Shown piece by piece: positions 36,781 to 45,783 of a stretch of 64,000 nucleotides of DNA. Position 1 is the stretch's first letter. Each line of letters begins with the position of its first letter. A program made the translations under genes and the position numbers. Under the pieces are notes generated by a model that ran no database searches, was not told where the DNA came from, and saw nothing but the letters and a program-made list of their open reading frames with translations. Source of the stretch: JAGVSR01 sp963778225 (GTDB lineage Bacteria > Pseudomonadota > Alphaproteobacteria > Rhizobiales > Hyphomicrobiaceae). The stretch spans positions 62,001 through 126,000 of the forward strand of contig CAVZTR010000004.1 in the NCBI GenBank assembly GCA_963778225.1. The letters run 5' to 3'.

Positions 36781-37371
36781 CTACTCGATGCGAGCGATTT
36801 CATCGAACGAGAAGCGTGGCGAGCGCGGATAGAGGCCAGCCGGGTCGCCGTAGCCGAGATTGCAGATGAAGTTCGACTTGATGTCGGTGCCAGCAAAGAA
36901 TTCGGCATCGACGCCGGCGTTGTTGAAGCCGGACATGGGACCGCAATCAAGGCCGAGTGCGCGGGCGGCAAGAATAAAATAGCCACCTTGCAGGGAGCCG
37001 TTACGGAAGGCGGAAACCTTGATAAATTCGTCGTTGCCGACAAACCAGCTTTTGGCGTCCGCATGGGGAAACAGTTTGGGCAAGTGGTCGTAGAACTTCA
37101 TGTCATGGCCGAGGATGGCCGTAACCGGGGCCGCCATCGTCTTTTCGACGTTGCCTTCCATAAGAAGCGGTTTCAGCTTGGCTTTGGCTTCTGGAGATTT
37201 CACGAACACGATGCGCGCCGGGCTCGTGTTGGCGCTGGTGGGCGCCCAGCGCATCAGTTCCACGACTTCACGCAGAAGGCCGTCGGACACATCTTTCGAC
37301 TGCCACGCGTTGTGGGTGCGAGCGTCCGTGAAGAGTGTCGCGAGCGCGGTGGGGTCGAGACGCGATGTCAT
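36781..37371 (-). CDS. rutE: malonic semialdehyde reductase-type nitroreductase
   Basis: 196-aa FMN-dependent nitroreductase-fold protein very similar in layout to E. coli RutE: LATLFTDARTHNAWQSKDVS at the start, RWAPTSANTSPARIVFVKSP (flavin-binding), APVTAILGHDMKFYDHLPKL, LGLDCGPMSGFNNAGVDAEF and ICNLGYGDPAGLYPRSPRFS. It would reduce 3-oxopropionate to 3-hydroxypropionate. No other rut genes are near, so the physiological substrate may be another reactive aldehyde or nitro compound. Confidence 0.85.
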   Translation of the reverse strand: MTSRLDPTALATLFTDARTHNAWQSKDVSDGLLREVVELMRWAPTSANTSPARIVFVKSPEAKAKLKPLLMEGNVEKTMAAPVTAILGHDMKFYDHLPKLFPHADAKSWFVGNDEFIKVSAFRNGSLQGGYFILAARALGLDCGPMSGFNNAGVDAEFFAGTDIKSNFICNLGYGDPAGLYPRSPRFSFDEIARIE

Positions 37372-37404
37372 GAAGATGGCTCCTGGAGAATGAATATGCA
37401 GCAG

Positions 37405-37431
37405 AAACCCCGCGGCCGCGCCGCGGGGTTT
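37405..37431 (-). terminator. terminator of nfuA
   Basis: Perfect 11-bp stem AAACCCCGCGG / CCGCGGGGTTT with a 5-nt loop; the minus-strand copy ends GGGGTTTCTG. It starts about 35 nt past the nfuA stop. Confidence 0.85.
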
Positions 37432-37466
37432 CTCGCCGTAGGCTCACAGGATGATTTAACGGAGCG

Positions 37467-38015
37467 TCACGCTGCCTGGACTTCCTGCACTTCGGGGCAG
37501 AAATGCTTGAGCAGGTTCTCAATGCCGTGGCGCAATGTCGCTGTTGAGCTGGGGCAGCCCGAGCAAGCGCCGCGCATGTGGAGGTAGACAACGCCTTCGC
37601 GGAAGCCGGCGAACGTGATGTCGCCGCCGTCTTGGGCAACGGCCGGGCGAACACGCGTTTCGAGCAGTTCCTTGATGGTTGCGACGACCTCCGAGTCCGC
37701 GGGATCGAAGTTCTCGAGGCCTTCGTCATTGGCGGAGTCGGCGGCTTCGGCGCCGGAAATGTAGTGTTCCATAATGGCGCCGAGCACCATTGGCTTCAGG
37801 TGCTGCCATTCCGCATCATTTTTGGTGACGGAGATAAAGTCCGAGCCGAGGAATACGCCGCTGACCCCATCGATATCGAACAGGCGGCGCGCAAGAGGTG
37901 AGCCTTCGGCTTCGCTGCGCGACCGGTATTCCGCCGTGCCGCCCGCAAGCACCGGCTTGCCGGGAATGAACTTGAGCGTCACCGGATTGGGCGTCGCTTC
38001 GGTTTGGATGAACAT
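37467..38015 (-). CDS. nfuA: Nfu-type iron-sulfur cluster carrier
   Basis: 182 aa. The N-terminal Nfu domain (MFIQTEATPNPVTLKFIPGK, FDIDGVSGVFLGSDFISVTK) is followed by a NifU C-terminal domain (LLETRVRPAVAQDGGDITFA) with the cluster-binding CxxC in GACSGCPSSTATLRHGIENL. It transfers [4Fe-4S] clusters to client enzymes. Start MFIQTEATP at 38015 is the conserved N-terminus of alphaproteobacterial Nfu. Clients in this window may include MiaB. Confidence 0.95.
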   Translation of the reverse strand: MFIQTEATPNPVTLKFIPGKPVLAGGTAEYRSRSEAEGSPLARRLFDIDGVSGVFLGSDFISVTKNDAEWQHLKPMVLGAIMEHYISGAEAADSANDEGLENFDPADSEVVATIKELLETRVRPAVAQDGGDITFAGFREGVVYLHMRGACSGCPSSTATLRHGIENLLKHFCPEVQEVQAA

Positions 38016-38150
38016 GGTTCTCGATCCTTTGGCCTGCCGGTTACGGCGGAGATCAAACTTAGAATTGTTCCAAGATATAGGCGGGATCGGCCCGAAAGTC
38101 GAGGGGCCACAACCGCGCAACGCCGAGAGCAGAGGCTGGTTCGTACGGCT

Positions 38151-38660
38151 TCAAGCGAGGGTCAAAATGTCTTCCAGGGCGAGGTTCCCCGGTACGACGG
38201 TGATCGGGATCGGGAAAGAGCCGGCAGCCCGGCCGAGCGCCAGAGAGGAGACCAACGGGCCGGGGCCGACGGGGTCGACCGAGGCGCCAAGGACCAGAAT
38301 GGCGATGTCTTCGTCTTCATCGATCAGCTTCATGAGTTCGTCCGCCTTCGTCCCTTCGCGGATGACTTCCTCGACGGGAATGTTTTCAAAACCGACGTTG
38401 TGCAGCTTACGCTTGAAAAGGCGGAAGAGAGCTCGCGCCTTGTTCGTCTCTTCTTCGAGTTGGACTTGGCGAACACCGACCCAATGCTGGAACTCCTGCG
38501 GCTCGATCACATACAGCATCACGAGGATGCCGGACGAGCGGAGAATACGGCTCGCGGCATAGTACAGGGCGCTTTCGACTTCCTGACTGTCATCAACGAT
38601 GAGCAGGAACTTGCGGGCATGGCCCGCCTCGAACGAGCGGCGTTTTTTGGTGATCGGCAT
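38151..38660 (-). CDS. universal stress protein (UspA family)
   Basis: 169-aa single-domain Usp. The N-terminal strand (KFLLIVDDSQEVESALYYAA) and C-terminal nucleotide-binding region (AILVLGASVDPVGPGPLVSS with the Gly-rich turn, then PITVVPGNL) fit UspA. It contains EYREGTKADELMKLI-like helical text (VIREGTKADELMKLIDEDED). It lies immediately upstream of nfuA on the same strand with a gap of 135 nt. Function is a general stress adaptor; no specific partner is visible. Confidence 0.85.
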   Translation of the reverse strand: MPITKKRRSFEAGHARKFLLIVDDSQEVESALYYAASRILRSSGILVMLYVIEPQEFQHWVGVRQVQLEEETNKARALFRLFKRKLHNVGFENIPVEEVIREGTKADELMKLIDEDEDIAILVLGASVDPVGPGPLVSSLALGRAAGSFPIPITVVPGNLALEDILTLA

Positions 38661-38728
38661 ATGCGGGATGCTGCCATGCCGGGCAGCGGACGGGAAGTGG
38701 AAGTTGTTGCTTGGCGCGGTGTCTCTGT

Positions 38729-38769
38729 GCGCACGGCGACTCCGCTGACGCGGAGCCGGCCGCCGTGCG
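38729..38769. repeat. 41-bp extragenic hairpin repeat, copy 1
   Basis: Copy 1 of a tandem pair with a 50-bp period. The unit folds on itself: outer arms CGCACGGCG / CGCCGTGCG and inner arms CTCCGC-TGAC-GCGGAG, giving a long bulged hairpin of REP type between the convergent-spaced trpS stop and the uspA start. Confidence 0.85.
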
Positions 38770-38778
38770 GTGTGAATT

Positions 38779-38819
38779 GCGCACGGCGACTCCGCTGACG
38801 CGGAGCCGGCCGCCGTGCG
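38779..38819. repeat. 41-bp extragenic hairpin repeat, copy 2
   Basis: Identical to copy 1 over 41 bp, separated by GTGTGAATT. It ends 4 nt before the trpS stop codon, so its hairpin may also shape the 3' end of the trpS mRNA. Confidence 0.85.
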
Positions 38820-38823
38820 AGAT

Positions 38824-39861
38824 TCAGGAGCGCAGGAGGCCGACGAGGTCTTTGACTTCGTCCATGATCGGTGTGGCGATGGCGCGGGCGCGGCGGGTAC
38901 CGTCTGCTAGCACGCTGTCGATATAGCCGGGGTCAGCAGAGAGGCGTTTGGCTTCGGCTCCAATGCGGCCCATGGTTTCGGTGGCCACTTCGGCCAGGGA
39001 CTTTTTGAAGCTCGAGAACTGCTGGCCGCCGAATTCGCTGAGAACGGCCGACACGGTCTTGCCCGTCAGCGCGGCATAGATGCCGACGAGATTTTCCGCT
39101 TCGGGCCGGCCTTCGAAACCCTTCTCATCGCTCGGGAGCGGTTCGGTGTCAGTCTTGGCTTTCTGGATTTTTCTCGCGACCGTATCGGCGTCGTCTGTGA
39201 TGTTGATGCGCGATAGATCGGACGGATCGGACTTCGACATTTTCTTCGTGCCGTCGCGCAGGCTCATGACGCGGGTGGCGGGTCCTGTGATGACAGGTTC
39301 GGGCTGCGGGAAGAAGATGCCGTCGGCGTAGCCCTTGGCGTCGATCTCTTTGCGGTAATCGTTGTTGAACTTCTGTGCGATGTCCCGAGCAAGTTCCAGG
39401 TGCTGCTTCTGATCTTCGCCGACGGGCACGTGGGTTGCGCGGTAGGCGAGGATGTCGGCGGCCATGAGGTTGGGATAGGCGTAGAGGCCGACAGAGGCGT
39501 TCTCGCGGTCCTTGCCGGCCTTCTCCTTGAATTGCGTCATGCGGTTGAGCCAGCCGAGGCGGGCGACGCAATTGAAGACCCAGGCGAGTTCGGCGTGCTC
39601 GGGCACCTGGCTCTGGTTGAACAGAATGGATTTCTTGGGGTCGAGACCGGCGGCGATGTAGGCGGCGGTGACGCCGCGGATGGCCGCGCGCAGTTCGGCG
39701 GGATCCTGCCAGACGGTGATCGCATGCAGATCGACGACGCAATAGATGCACTCGTGCTCATCCTGCATGCGGATCCAGTTCACCATCGCGCCCAGGTAGT
39801 TGCCCAGGTGAAGGCTGCCGGTCGGCTGCATGCCGGAAAAGACGCGGGTCTTGAATGCCAT
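38824..39861 (-). CDS. trpS: tryptophanyl-tRNA synthetase
   Basis: 345-aa class I aminoacyl-tRNA synthetase charging tRNA-Trp. The HIGH-like motif is PTGSLHLGNYLGAMVNW, the specificity region CVVDLHAITVWQDPAEL, and KMSKS lies in GTKKMSKSDPSDLSRINITD. The ATG at 39861 gives the usual N-terminus MAFKTRVFSGMQPTGSLHLG; a long in-frame extension upstream is an antisense artefact over murJ. It is 65 nt downstream of murJ. Confidence 0.98.
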   Translation of the reverse strand: MAFKTRVFSGMQPTGSLHLGNYLGAMVNWIRMQDEHECIYCVVDLHAITVWQDPAELRAAIRGVTAAYIAAGLDPKKSILFNQSQVPEHAELAWVFNCVARLGWLNRMTQFKEKAGKDRENASVGLYAYPNLMAADILAYRATHVPVGEDQKQHLELARDIAQKFNNDYRKEIDAKGYADGIFFPQPEPVITGPATRVMSLRDGTKKMSKSDPSDLSRINITDDADTVARKIQKAKTDTEPLPSDEKGFEGRPEAENLVGIYAALTGKTVSAVLSEFGGQQFSSFKKSLAEVATETMGRIGAEAKRLSADPGYIDSVLADGTRRARAIATPIMDEVKDLVGLLRS

Positions 39862-39926
39862 GTTCTCTCTATCCCTCGAACCGGCGCGGGTTATGACCCG
39901 TGCCGGGCAAGGAGGCAAGGGGCGGC

Positions 39927-41504
39927 CTACTTGCGGCGAACCACGGAGCGGAGTTGGGCAAACGTGGCGGCACCTGTGACCTGGGTGGCGCCGAAATAGG
40001 CGATGAATCCGGCACCGATGAGCACGGCTAGCGCCGAGAAGCGCACCAGGAGTCCCTGCGATTGGTTCAGCCATGGGTCGAGCACGTAGGCCGTGCCGAT
40101 CAGGGTGAGGCCCATGACGATAGCGGAGATCACGATACGGGGCAGGGCACGACGAAGGCGGGCGTCGCTCTCGAAGTGGCCGTGGGACTTGAGGCCCCGA
40201 TAGAGCAGCAACGCGTTCATCCAGCCGCCGAACGTGGTGGCCGCCGCGATACCAAGATGGGGCATCCAACCGAGGTGGCGGAAGAGGAAGAAGAGGCCGA
40301 CGGACCCTATCGTGTTGGCAGTGAGGCTCCAGGCGGCGAAGCGCATGGGTGTCTTCGTATCCTGGCGGGCGAAGAAGGCCGGCGAGAAAACCTTGATCAG
40401 CACGAAGGCGGGCAGCCCAAGTGCAAAGATGCGGAGTGCTTCGGCGGTGTAGGGCGTGTCGGCAGCGGTAAAGGCGCCTCGCTCGAACAGGACCCGTACA
40501 ATCTCCGTCGGGATCACGAACAGAGCCATCGCCGCCGGAACCGTCAGCAGCATTGCAAATTCGAGGGACCGATTCTGGCTGTCCATAACCGCGGTATGGT
40601 TGCCGGCGCGTAGGTGACGCGACACGTCCGGCAACAGCACGACACCGATGGCAATTCCGACAATGGCGAGCGGAAGTTCGTAGAGCCGGTCGGCATAATA
40701 AAGATGCGAAACGGCGCCATCCTGCATCGAGGCGATGACAGTGCCGATTGCGATGTTTACTTGCGTAATGCCGCCGGCGATGACGCCGGGAATGCCGAGC
40801 GCCACAAGCTTCTTCATTTCGGGAGACCAGCGCGGGCGGCCGATCTTCAAGGTGAGGCCAGCACGGCGCAGGCCCCACATCAGCAGCGCCAACTGGAGGA
40901 AGCCCGCAATGAAAACGCCCCAGGCTTGGATGTAACCGGCGGCCGGATCGGCCTTGAAGCCCAGCCACACCGATAGCAGCATCGCAATCGTGAGCACGAG
41001 ATTGAGAACGATGGAGACGGAGGAGCTCTCGGCGAAGCGGCCGACCGTGTTGAGCACTCCGGACATCAGGGCCACAAGCGACATGCAGAGCAGGTAGGGA
41101 AACGTGATCTGCGTGAGGCGAACGGCAAGGTCAAATTTTTCGGGTGTATCGGAGAAGCCAGGAGCGAGCAGATACATGAGCCACGGCATCGCCAGCATGG
41201 CGGCCGCCGAAAGGAGGATCAGGACGAACGTCAGGCCGGACATCGCTTCGGAGGCGAACGCGCGCGCTTTCTCAGGGCCATCGCCCTCGTACCTGGCAGC
41301 AAAAAGCGGGACAAAGGCGGAGTTGAAAGCGCCTTCGCCGAAAAGGCGGCGAAAAAGATTGGGGAAGCGGAACGCGACATAGAACGCGTCGGCGACCGGA
41401 CCTGTACCCAGGACTGCGGCTGCTAGGATATCCCGCAGGAAACCGAGCACGCGGCTGAGAAGCGTCAGACCGCCGACGGTGAAGAACGCCCGATAAAGCT
41501 TCAT
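39927..41504 (-). CDS. murJ: lipid II flippase MurJ
   Basis: 525-aa inner-membrane protein of the MOP superfamily with about 14 helices, translocating lipid II for peptidoglycan synthesis. Conserved text: LSRVLGFLRDILAAAVLGTG, ADAFYVAFRFPNLFRRLFGE, GAFNSAFVPLFA at the N-terminus, and SHLYYADRLYELPLAIVGIA, TPMRFAAWSLTANTIGSVGL later. It overlaps the glnD stop by 4 nt, the glnD-murJ pairing usual in this class. Confidence 0.97.
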   Translation of the reverse strand: MKLYRAFFTVGGLTLLSRVLGFLRDILAAAVLGTGPVADAFYVAFRFPNLFRRLFGEGAFNSAFVPLFAARYEGDGPEKARAFASEAMSGLTFVLILLSAAAMLAMPWLMYLLAPGFSDTPEKFDLAVRLTQITFPYLLCMSLVALMSGVLNTVGRFAESSSVSIVLNLVLTIAMLLSVWLGFKADPAAGYIQAWGVFIAGFLQLALLMWGLRRAGLTLKIGRPRWSPEMKKLVALGIPGVIAGGITQVNIAIGTVIASMQDGAVSHLYYADRLYELPLAIVGIAIGVVLLPDVSRHLRAGNHTAVMDSQNRSLEFAMLLTVPAAMALFVIPTEIVRVLFERGAFTAADTPYTAEALRIFALGLPAFVLIKVFSPAFFARQDTKTPMRFAAWSLTANTIGSVGLFFLFRHLGWMPHLGIAAATTFGGWMNALLLYRGLKSHGHFESDARLRRALPRIVISAIVMGLTLIGTAYVLDPWLNQSQGLLVRFSALAVLIGAGFIAYFGATQVTGAATFAQLRSVVRRK

Positions 41505-44284
41505 TTCCGCGCCACCGAGGTTGATGTCGCGGATTGCGCCGAGCCGGAGAGGACCGCAGTGAGACGCCCTGCGATCGTCTTCTGGCGGTTCTCGCTATCG
41601 ACCTTCTTGCCTGTCAGGTCCGTGACGTAGAACACGTCGACGGCTTTTTCACCAAAGGTCGTAATGTGCGCGGAGGCAATGTCGAGGGAAAGATCGGAGA
41701 GCGTGCTGGTGAGATCATAGAGCAGGCCGGTGCGGTCGCGACCGGCAACTTCGATGACTGTAAACCGCTCAGAGAGCTGGTTGTTGATGATGACTTCCGG
41801 TGAGACAGTAAAGGCTTCCAGCCGCTGCGCACCGATCGTACGCTTTTCAAGGAGCTGCTTCAATCGTGCCTCCCCACGCAAGAGCCGATCGATAGTCGCC
41901 TCGATGCGCTTGGCGCGGCGCATCTCGTCTTCGTCTTCGGGGAATTCGCGAGCCAGCAGGAAGGTATCGAGCGCAAAGCCGTCGCGCGTCGTGGTGATGT
42001 GGGCTCCGACGATGTTGGCACCGTTTGCTGCGCATGCGCCGGCAAACAGGGCGAGCAATCGCGGGTGGTTGGGCGCGAAGACCGTGAGTTCGGTGATGGC
42101 AGTAAACGTATCCGTCACGGCATCGGTGATGAGTTTGCGGTTTTCATGTTCCGCGCGACGGACAAGGCGAGCGTGGCTCGCCTGCTTGGCGGTCTCCGTG
42201 CGCAGCCAATAGTCGGGATAGTGTCGATCGATAAAGTGTTCGACTTCGGCGCGCGGCCAGTCGGATAGGGCCAAAGCGAGCTGCTCCTTGGCATCTGCGA
42301 GGCGATGGCGGCGCTCGATCTGCGTGTGCCCACCGGCAACCAACGGCTCGGTCTCGTGATAAAGCGTTCGGATCAACTGGCCCTTCCAGCCGTTCCAGAC
42401 ACCGGGGCCGACCGCACGGATATCGGCGACGGTCAGCAGCGTGAGGAGTTTCAGTCGCTCCGGGCTTTGCACGACCTTAGCGAAATCCTGTGCAGTTCTG
42501 GGATCGGATAGGTCGCGGCTCTGGGCGATGTTGCTCATCGTCAGGTGCTGTTCGATAAGCCAGATCACCGTCTCGCTCTCCGCGGGCGTAAGGCCAAGGC
42601 GCGGGCAAAGACGGCGGGCAATTTTACCGCCAAGGATCGAATGGTCCTCGGGCCGGCCCTTGCCGATATCGTGCAGGAACGCTGCAACATAGAGAGCGCG
42701 CCGACTTTGGATCGACTTGATGATCTGGTTGGACAGCGGAAGCTCGTCGGCGCTTTCGCCATGCTCGATTTTGGCAATCTCGCCGACGGTTCGCAGCAGG
42801 TGCTCGTCCACCGTGTAGTGGTGGTACATATTGAACTGCATCATCGCCACGATATGCCCGAAATCAGGCAGGAAGCGGCCCAGCACACCGGCTTCATTCA
42901 TGCGGCGCAGCGTGTTTTCCGGGTTTGATCTTGCCGCGACCAGGTCAAGGAAGATTCGGTTGGCCTCGGGATCGTTTCTCAGGCGGTCATCTATGAGCCG
43001 GAGCGATTGGCGCAGGAGACGGATCGCGTTGGGATGAAGATGCGCGTTCGTCAGTTCAGCTTGTGCGAAAAAGCGGATCAGGTTGACCGGGTCGCGTTTG
43101 AAAACCTCGGAATCAGCGACGTTCAAGCGGTCGTTCTCGATGCGGAAGTCGGTGAGTTGGCGGACTTGGCGGCGCAATTTCCAACCCGAGATAAATCCCG
43201 GCAAGCCTGGTGATGTCTTCGCCTGCTGCATTTCGAGCGCGGCGCAAAGGATGGCCGTTAAATCGCCGACGCTCTTCGTGACCAGGAAGTAGTGCTTCAT
43301 GAAGCGCTCGACGGGGCGCTGACCGGATTTCGTTCGGTAACCGAGCCGTTCGGCCATCGCGGGCTGCAACTCGAACGTGAGACGTTCTTCGGCGCGGCCG
43401 GTGAGGAAGTGCAAATGGCAGCGCACGCTCCAGAGGAAGTCTTCCGCGCGGCGGAAGGTGGAGTATTCCTCAGACGTGAAGATCTTCTCCTCGATTGTCT
43501 CGGGGCCCACTTCCTTGCCGTAAAGGTACTTCGACAGCCAATGAAGCGTATGCAGGTCTCGCAGTCCGCCTTTGCCATCCTTGACGTTGGGTTCGACCTT
43601 GTAGCGGCTTTCGCCGGCGCGGCGATGGCGCTCATCGCGCTCAGCCATCTTGCTGTCGATGAAGGTGCGCGCCGTTCCGGTAAATACTTCACGGCGAAGG
43701 CGATCCGTCAGTTCGGCGAACAGCTGCGCATCGCCGTGTACGAGCCAGATGTCGAGTAGCGCTGTGCGGATGGTCATATCCTGCTGCGCCATCTTCAAGC
43801 ACTGGTCGACGGTACGCGTCGCGTGGCCCACCTTGAACCCCAAGTCCCAGAGCAAATAGAGCATGTACTCGGCAACGCTCTCGCCCCAGGGGGTTTGCTT
43901 GTAGGGGAGAAGGAAAAGAATATCGATGTCGGAGCCGGGGGCGAGAAGCCCGCGTCCATAGCCGCCGGTGGCGACCACGGACATGCGTTCTGCGTCGGAG
44001 GGGTTGGTGGCGCGATAAACGTGGGCGACTGTGTAGTCAAAAAGGAGTGCAATTAGTTCGTCTTGAAACCGGGCGAGGCCGTGGGCGCACTTGCGGCCCT
44101 TGCCGTCGGCTTCGAGCTGCTCGCGGGCCTGCTGGCGGGCGGCCTTGACGAGGCGCTTGCAGCGGTCGAGCACGGCGGGACGAGCCTCGGCGGATGTGCC
44201 GTGGGCGTTGAAGAGCGCGGTCAGTTCGACCCGGAGTTCCTTGGGATCGAAATAGGGTGCGGGGCGGAAGGTGGGCGTATCCAT
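41501..44284 (-). CDS. glnD: [protein-PII] uridylyltransferase / uridylyl-removing enzyme
   Basis: 927-aa bifunctional nitrogen sensor that uridylylates PII when glutamine is low and removes UMP when it is high. The nucleotidyltransferase site is GGYGRGLLAPGSDIDILFLL near residue 110. The HD hydrolase motif AAFLHDIGKGRPEDHSILGG is near residue 537. Two ACT glutamine-sensing domains follow (around 735-800, VFAPNHPRLLALFAGACAAN, and 840-910, VIEVAGRDRTGLLYDLTSTL). It sits upstream of murJ. It would feed the NtrB/NtrC cascade presumed to drive the sigma-54 amt promoter at 4.3 kb. Confidence 0.97.
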   Translation of the reverse strand: MDTPTFRPAPYFDPKELRVELTALFNAHGTSAEARPAVLDRCKRLVKAARQQAREQLEADGKGRKCAHGLARFQDELIALLFDYTVAHVYRATNPSDAERMSVVATGGYGRGLLAPGSDIDILFLLPYKQTPWGESVAEYMLYLLWDLGFKVGHATRTVDQCLKMAQQDMTIRTALLDIWLVHGDAQLFAELTDRLRREVFTGTARTFIDSKMAERDERHRRAGESRYKVEPNVKDGKGGLRDLHTLHWLSKYLYGKEVGPETIEEKIFTSEEYSTFRRAEDFLWSVRCHLHFLTGRAEERLTFELQPAMAERLGYRTKSGQRPVERFMKHYFLVTKSVGDLTAILCAALEMQQAKTSPGLPGFISGWKLRRQVRQLTDFRIENDRLNVADSEVFKRDPVNLIRFFAQAELTNAHLHPNAIRLLRQSLRLIDDRLRNDPEANRIFLDLVAARSNPENTLRRMNEAGVLGRFLPDFGHIVAMMQFNMYHHYTVDEHLLRTVGEIAKIEHGESADELPLSNQIIKSIQSRRALYVAAFLHDIGKGRPEDHSILGGKIARRLCPRLGLTPAESETVIWLIEQHLTMSNIAQSRDLSDPRTAQDFAKVVQSPERLKLLTLLTVADIRAVGPGVWNGWKGQLIRTLYHETEPLVAGGHTQIERRHRLADAKEQLALALSDWPRAEVEHFIDRHYPDYWLRTETAKQASHARLVRRAEHENRKLITDAVTDTFTAITELTVFAPNHPRLLALFAGACAANGANIVGAHITTTRDGFALDTFLLAREFPEDEDEMRRAKRIEATIDRLLRGEARLKQLLEKRTIGAQRLEAFTVSPEVIINNQLSERFTVIEVAGRDRTGLLYDLTSTLSDLSLDIASAHITTFGEKAVDVFYVTDLTGKKVDSENRQKTIAGRLTAVLSGSAQSATSTSVARK

Positions 44285-44446
44285 GTCGGAAAGTCAAAAT
44301 CCTGCTGGCGCCGGAGGCAAGAAATCGGGCGCGGGTCTTTTGAGGCGCGAATGTCTTGAGCGAGCGCAACTTAGCTGCTTTGCATCGCAAGCGGGAGGTC
44401 GCGACGTGCGGCCGAGTTCCCCATCAAGGCCGTTTGCCAGAAACTT

Positions 44447-44983
44447 ATGCGGAATATTGGCTGCGAGCAAAAGGCACCGCTCTGCTTGACCCACATTTCA
44501 CTCCGACCGGTGACGCAAGGCGATCTCGACCGTATCCGAGCCTGGCTGCGGCAGCCGGAGATCGAAACGTGGTGGGGACCGGCGTCGGCGACGGCGGCGG
44601 AGGTGCAGATTGCGCTGCAATCCGCGTCGGCCGTTTGCCGCATCATCGAGGCAAATGGAGAAGCCGTGGGCTACTGCCACGCCATCGACGCTGCGCTGTG
44701 GGGGGACGACCTGCCGGAGGACCTGGAGCCGGGCACGTGGGATCTCGACCTCTTCATCGCTTCAGCCGCATATCGTGGTCAGGGCGTCGGCCTGAAAGCG
44801 CTGGATTTGCTCAAATCGGAAGTATTTTCAACAACTTTGGCGACGGCGGTGTGTGTGTTCGCTTCGGTCCGTAACGAAGCGGCCGTCAGAGCCTATGAGA
44901 AGGCCGGGTTCGTCTGGCAGAGGATTTGGAACGATCGCGCTGTCGGACCGAGCTGGTTCATGATCGCGCGCAGGCCAGGGTGA
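44447..44983 (+). CDS. GNAT acetyltransferase of the AAC(6')-like group
   Basis: 178 aa. The layout LRPVTQGDLDRIRAWLRQPE, IETWWGPA, WDLDLFIASAAYRGQGVGLK (acetyl-CoA motif A, RGQGVG) and ASVRNEAAVRAYEKAGFVWQ fits the acetyltransferase_8 / aminoglycoside 6'-N-acetyltransferase-related group. Chromosomal members of this group often act on other amines, so no resistance is claimed. Divergent from glnD with 162 nt between. Confidence 0.8.
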   Translation: MRNIGCEQKAPLCLTHISLRPVTQGDLDRIRAWLRQPEIETWWGPASATAAEVQIALQSASAVCRIIEANGEAVGYCHAIDAALWGDDLPEDLEPGTWDLDLFIASAAYRGQGVGLKALDLLKSEVFSTTLATAVCVFASVRNEAAVRAYEKAGFVWQRIWNDRAVGPSWFMIARRPG

Positions 44984-45057
44984 GGACGGTTTACGACCCG
45001 GAAACTGTTGCGGGCATACATTAAAGGCTCGTTCACTCTTCATCCTTGCACGGAAGC

Positions 45058-45783
45058 ATGTCCACAGACGCTACCGCTTCGGGTCTTCTTCAACGCCGCC
45101 AATTCGGGCGCCGAGAGATGTCGCGCGCCGCGCATGCCATGCTTCCAGGCGGATCGGCGATCGCCTGCACAGTGACCAACCTATCCAATGCAGGTGCGCT
45201 GGTGGAATTTGCAGGCGCGGCGGTGCCGACACGCAGTTTCCGTCTTAACATCGAGGGCGCCCCATACACCCTGGTTTGCGAGATCCGGCACCAGGGTCCG
45301 AGCAGTGTCGGGGTGCGCTTTCTAAACCAGACCGACGGCGAGCGCCTGATGGCTCACCTCTATCCTGGCCCTGCAATCTCGGAGGAGACCGGCGATGCAC
45401 CGCGGGACGCGCGCGGCGAGACACCCTCGTCGTCCGTGATCAACAGCCGGGATTTGCGCCAGATGGTTTTATCGTCGATCGCCGATCGAGCCGATGCGGA
45501 GCGCCCGGTTGCTGTCGAACCCATCCACAGGCGGCTGCCGCTTCAACTCTGGTCGAGCCTCACCACGCTTGCGCGCAAGAGACCCGCGGCCGACCCTGTT
45601 GCCATGGCCATATCAGTGCCAGCCGACGAGCCGCTCGCTTCGATGTCACGCCTTCCCGATGATGTTGCGGAGGTTGTCGTTCAAGCGCCGGCTGGTTTGC
45701 CTGACGAGGCGTTCCGGGGATATCAGCCCAAGAGATCGCGGAGGAACGGGATCAAGGGCAGGTCCGCGGGCGGCATCGGGTAG
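45058..45783 (+). CDS. PilZ-like domain protein
   Basis: 241 aa. The N-terminal ~100 residues resemble PilZ: RRQFGRREMSRAAHAMLPGG supplies the Arg motif, and CTVTNLSNAGALVEFAG is a degraded (D/N)xSxxG motif with Asn in place of Asp, followed by SVGVRFLNQ. The rest is a low-complexity, Ala/Pro-rich, likely disordered tail. c-di-GMP binding is uncertain because of the changed motif. The start ATG at 45058 has GGAAG just upstream. The last 61 nt overlap mutT on the opposite strand. Confidence 0.65.
   Translation: MSTDATASGLLQRRQFGRREMSRAAHAMLPGGSAIACTVTNLSNAGALVEFAGAAVPTRSFRLNIEGAPYTLVCEIRHQGPSSVGVRFLNQTDGERLMAHLYPGPAISEETGDAPRDARGETPSSSVINSRDLRQMVLSSIADRADAERPVAVEPIHRRLPLQLWSSLTTLARKRPAADPVAMAISVPADEPLASMSRLPDDVAEVVVQAPAGLPDEAFRGYQPKRSRRNGIKGRSAGGIG

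Noticed and set aside
38824..40968. 714-residue extended TrpS
   Set aside because: The extra ~370 residues are an antisense frame over murJ; the conserved start is MAFKTRVFSGMQPTGSLH at 39861.
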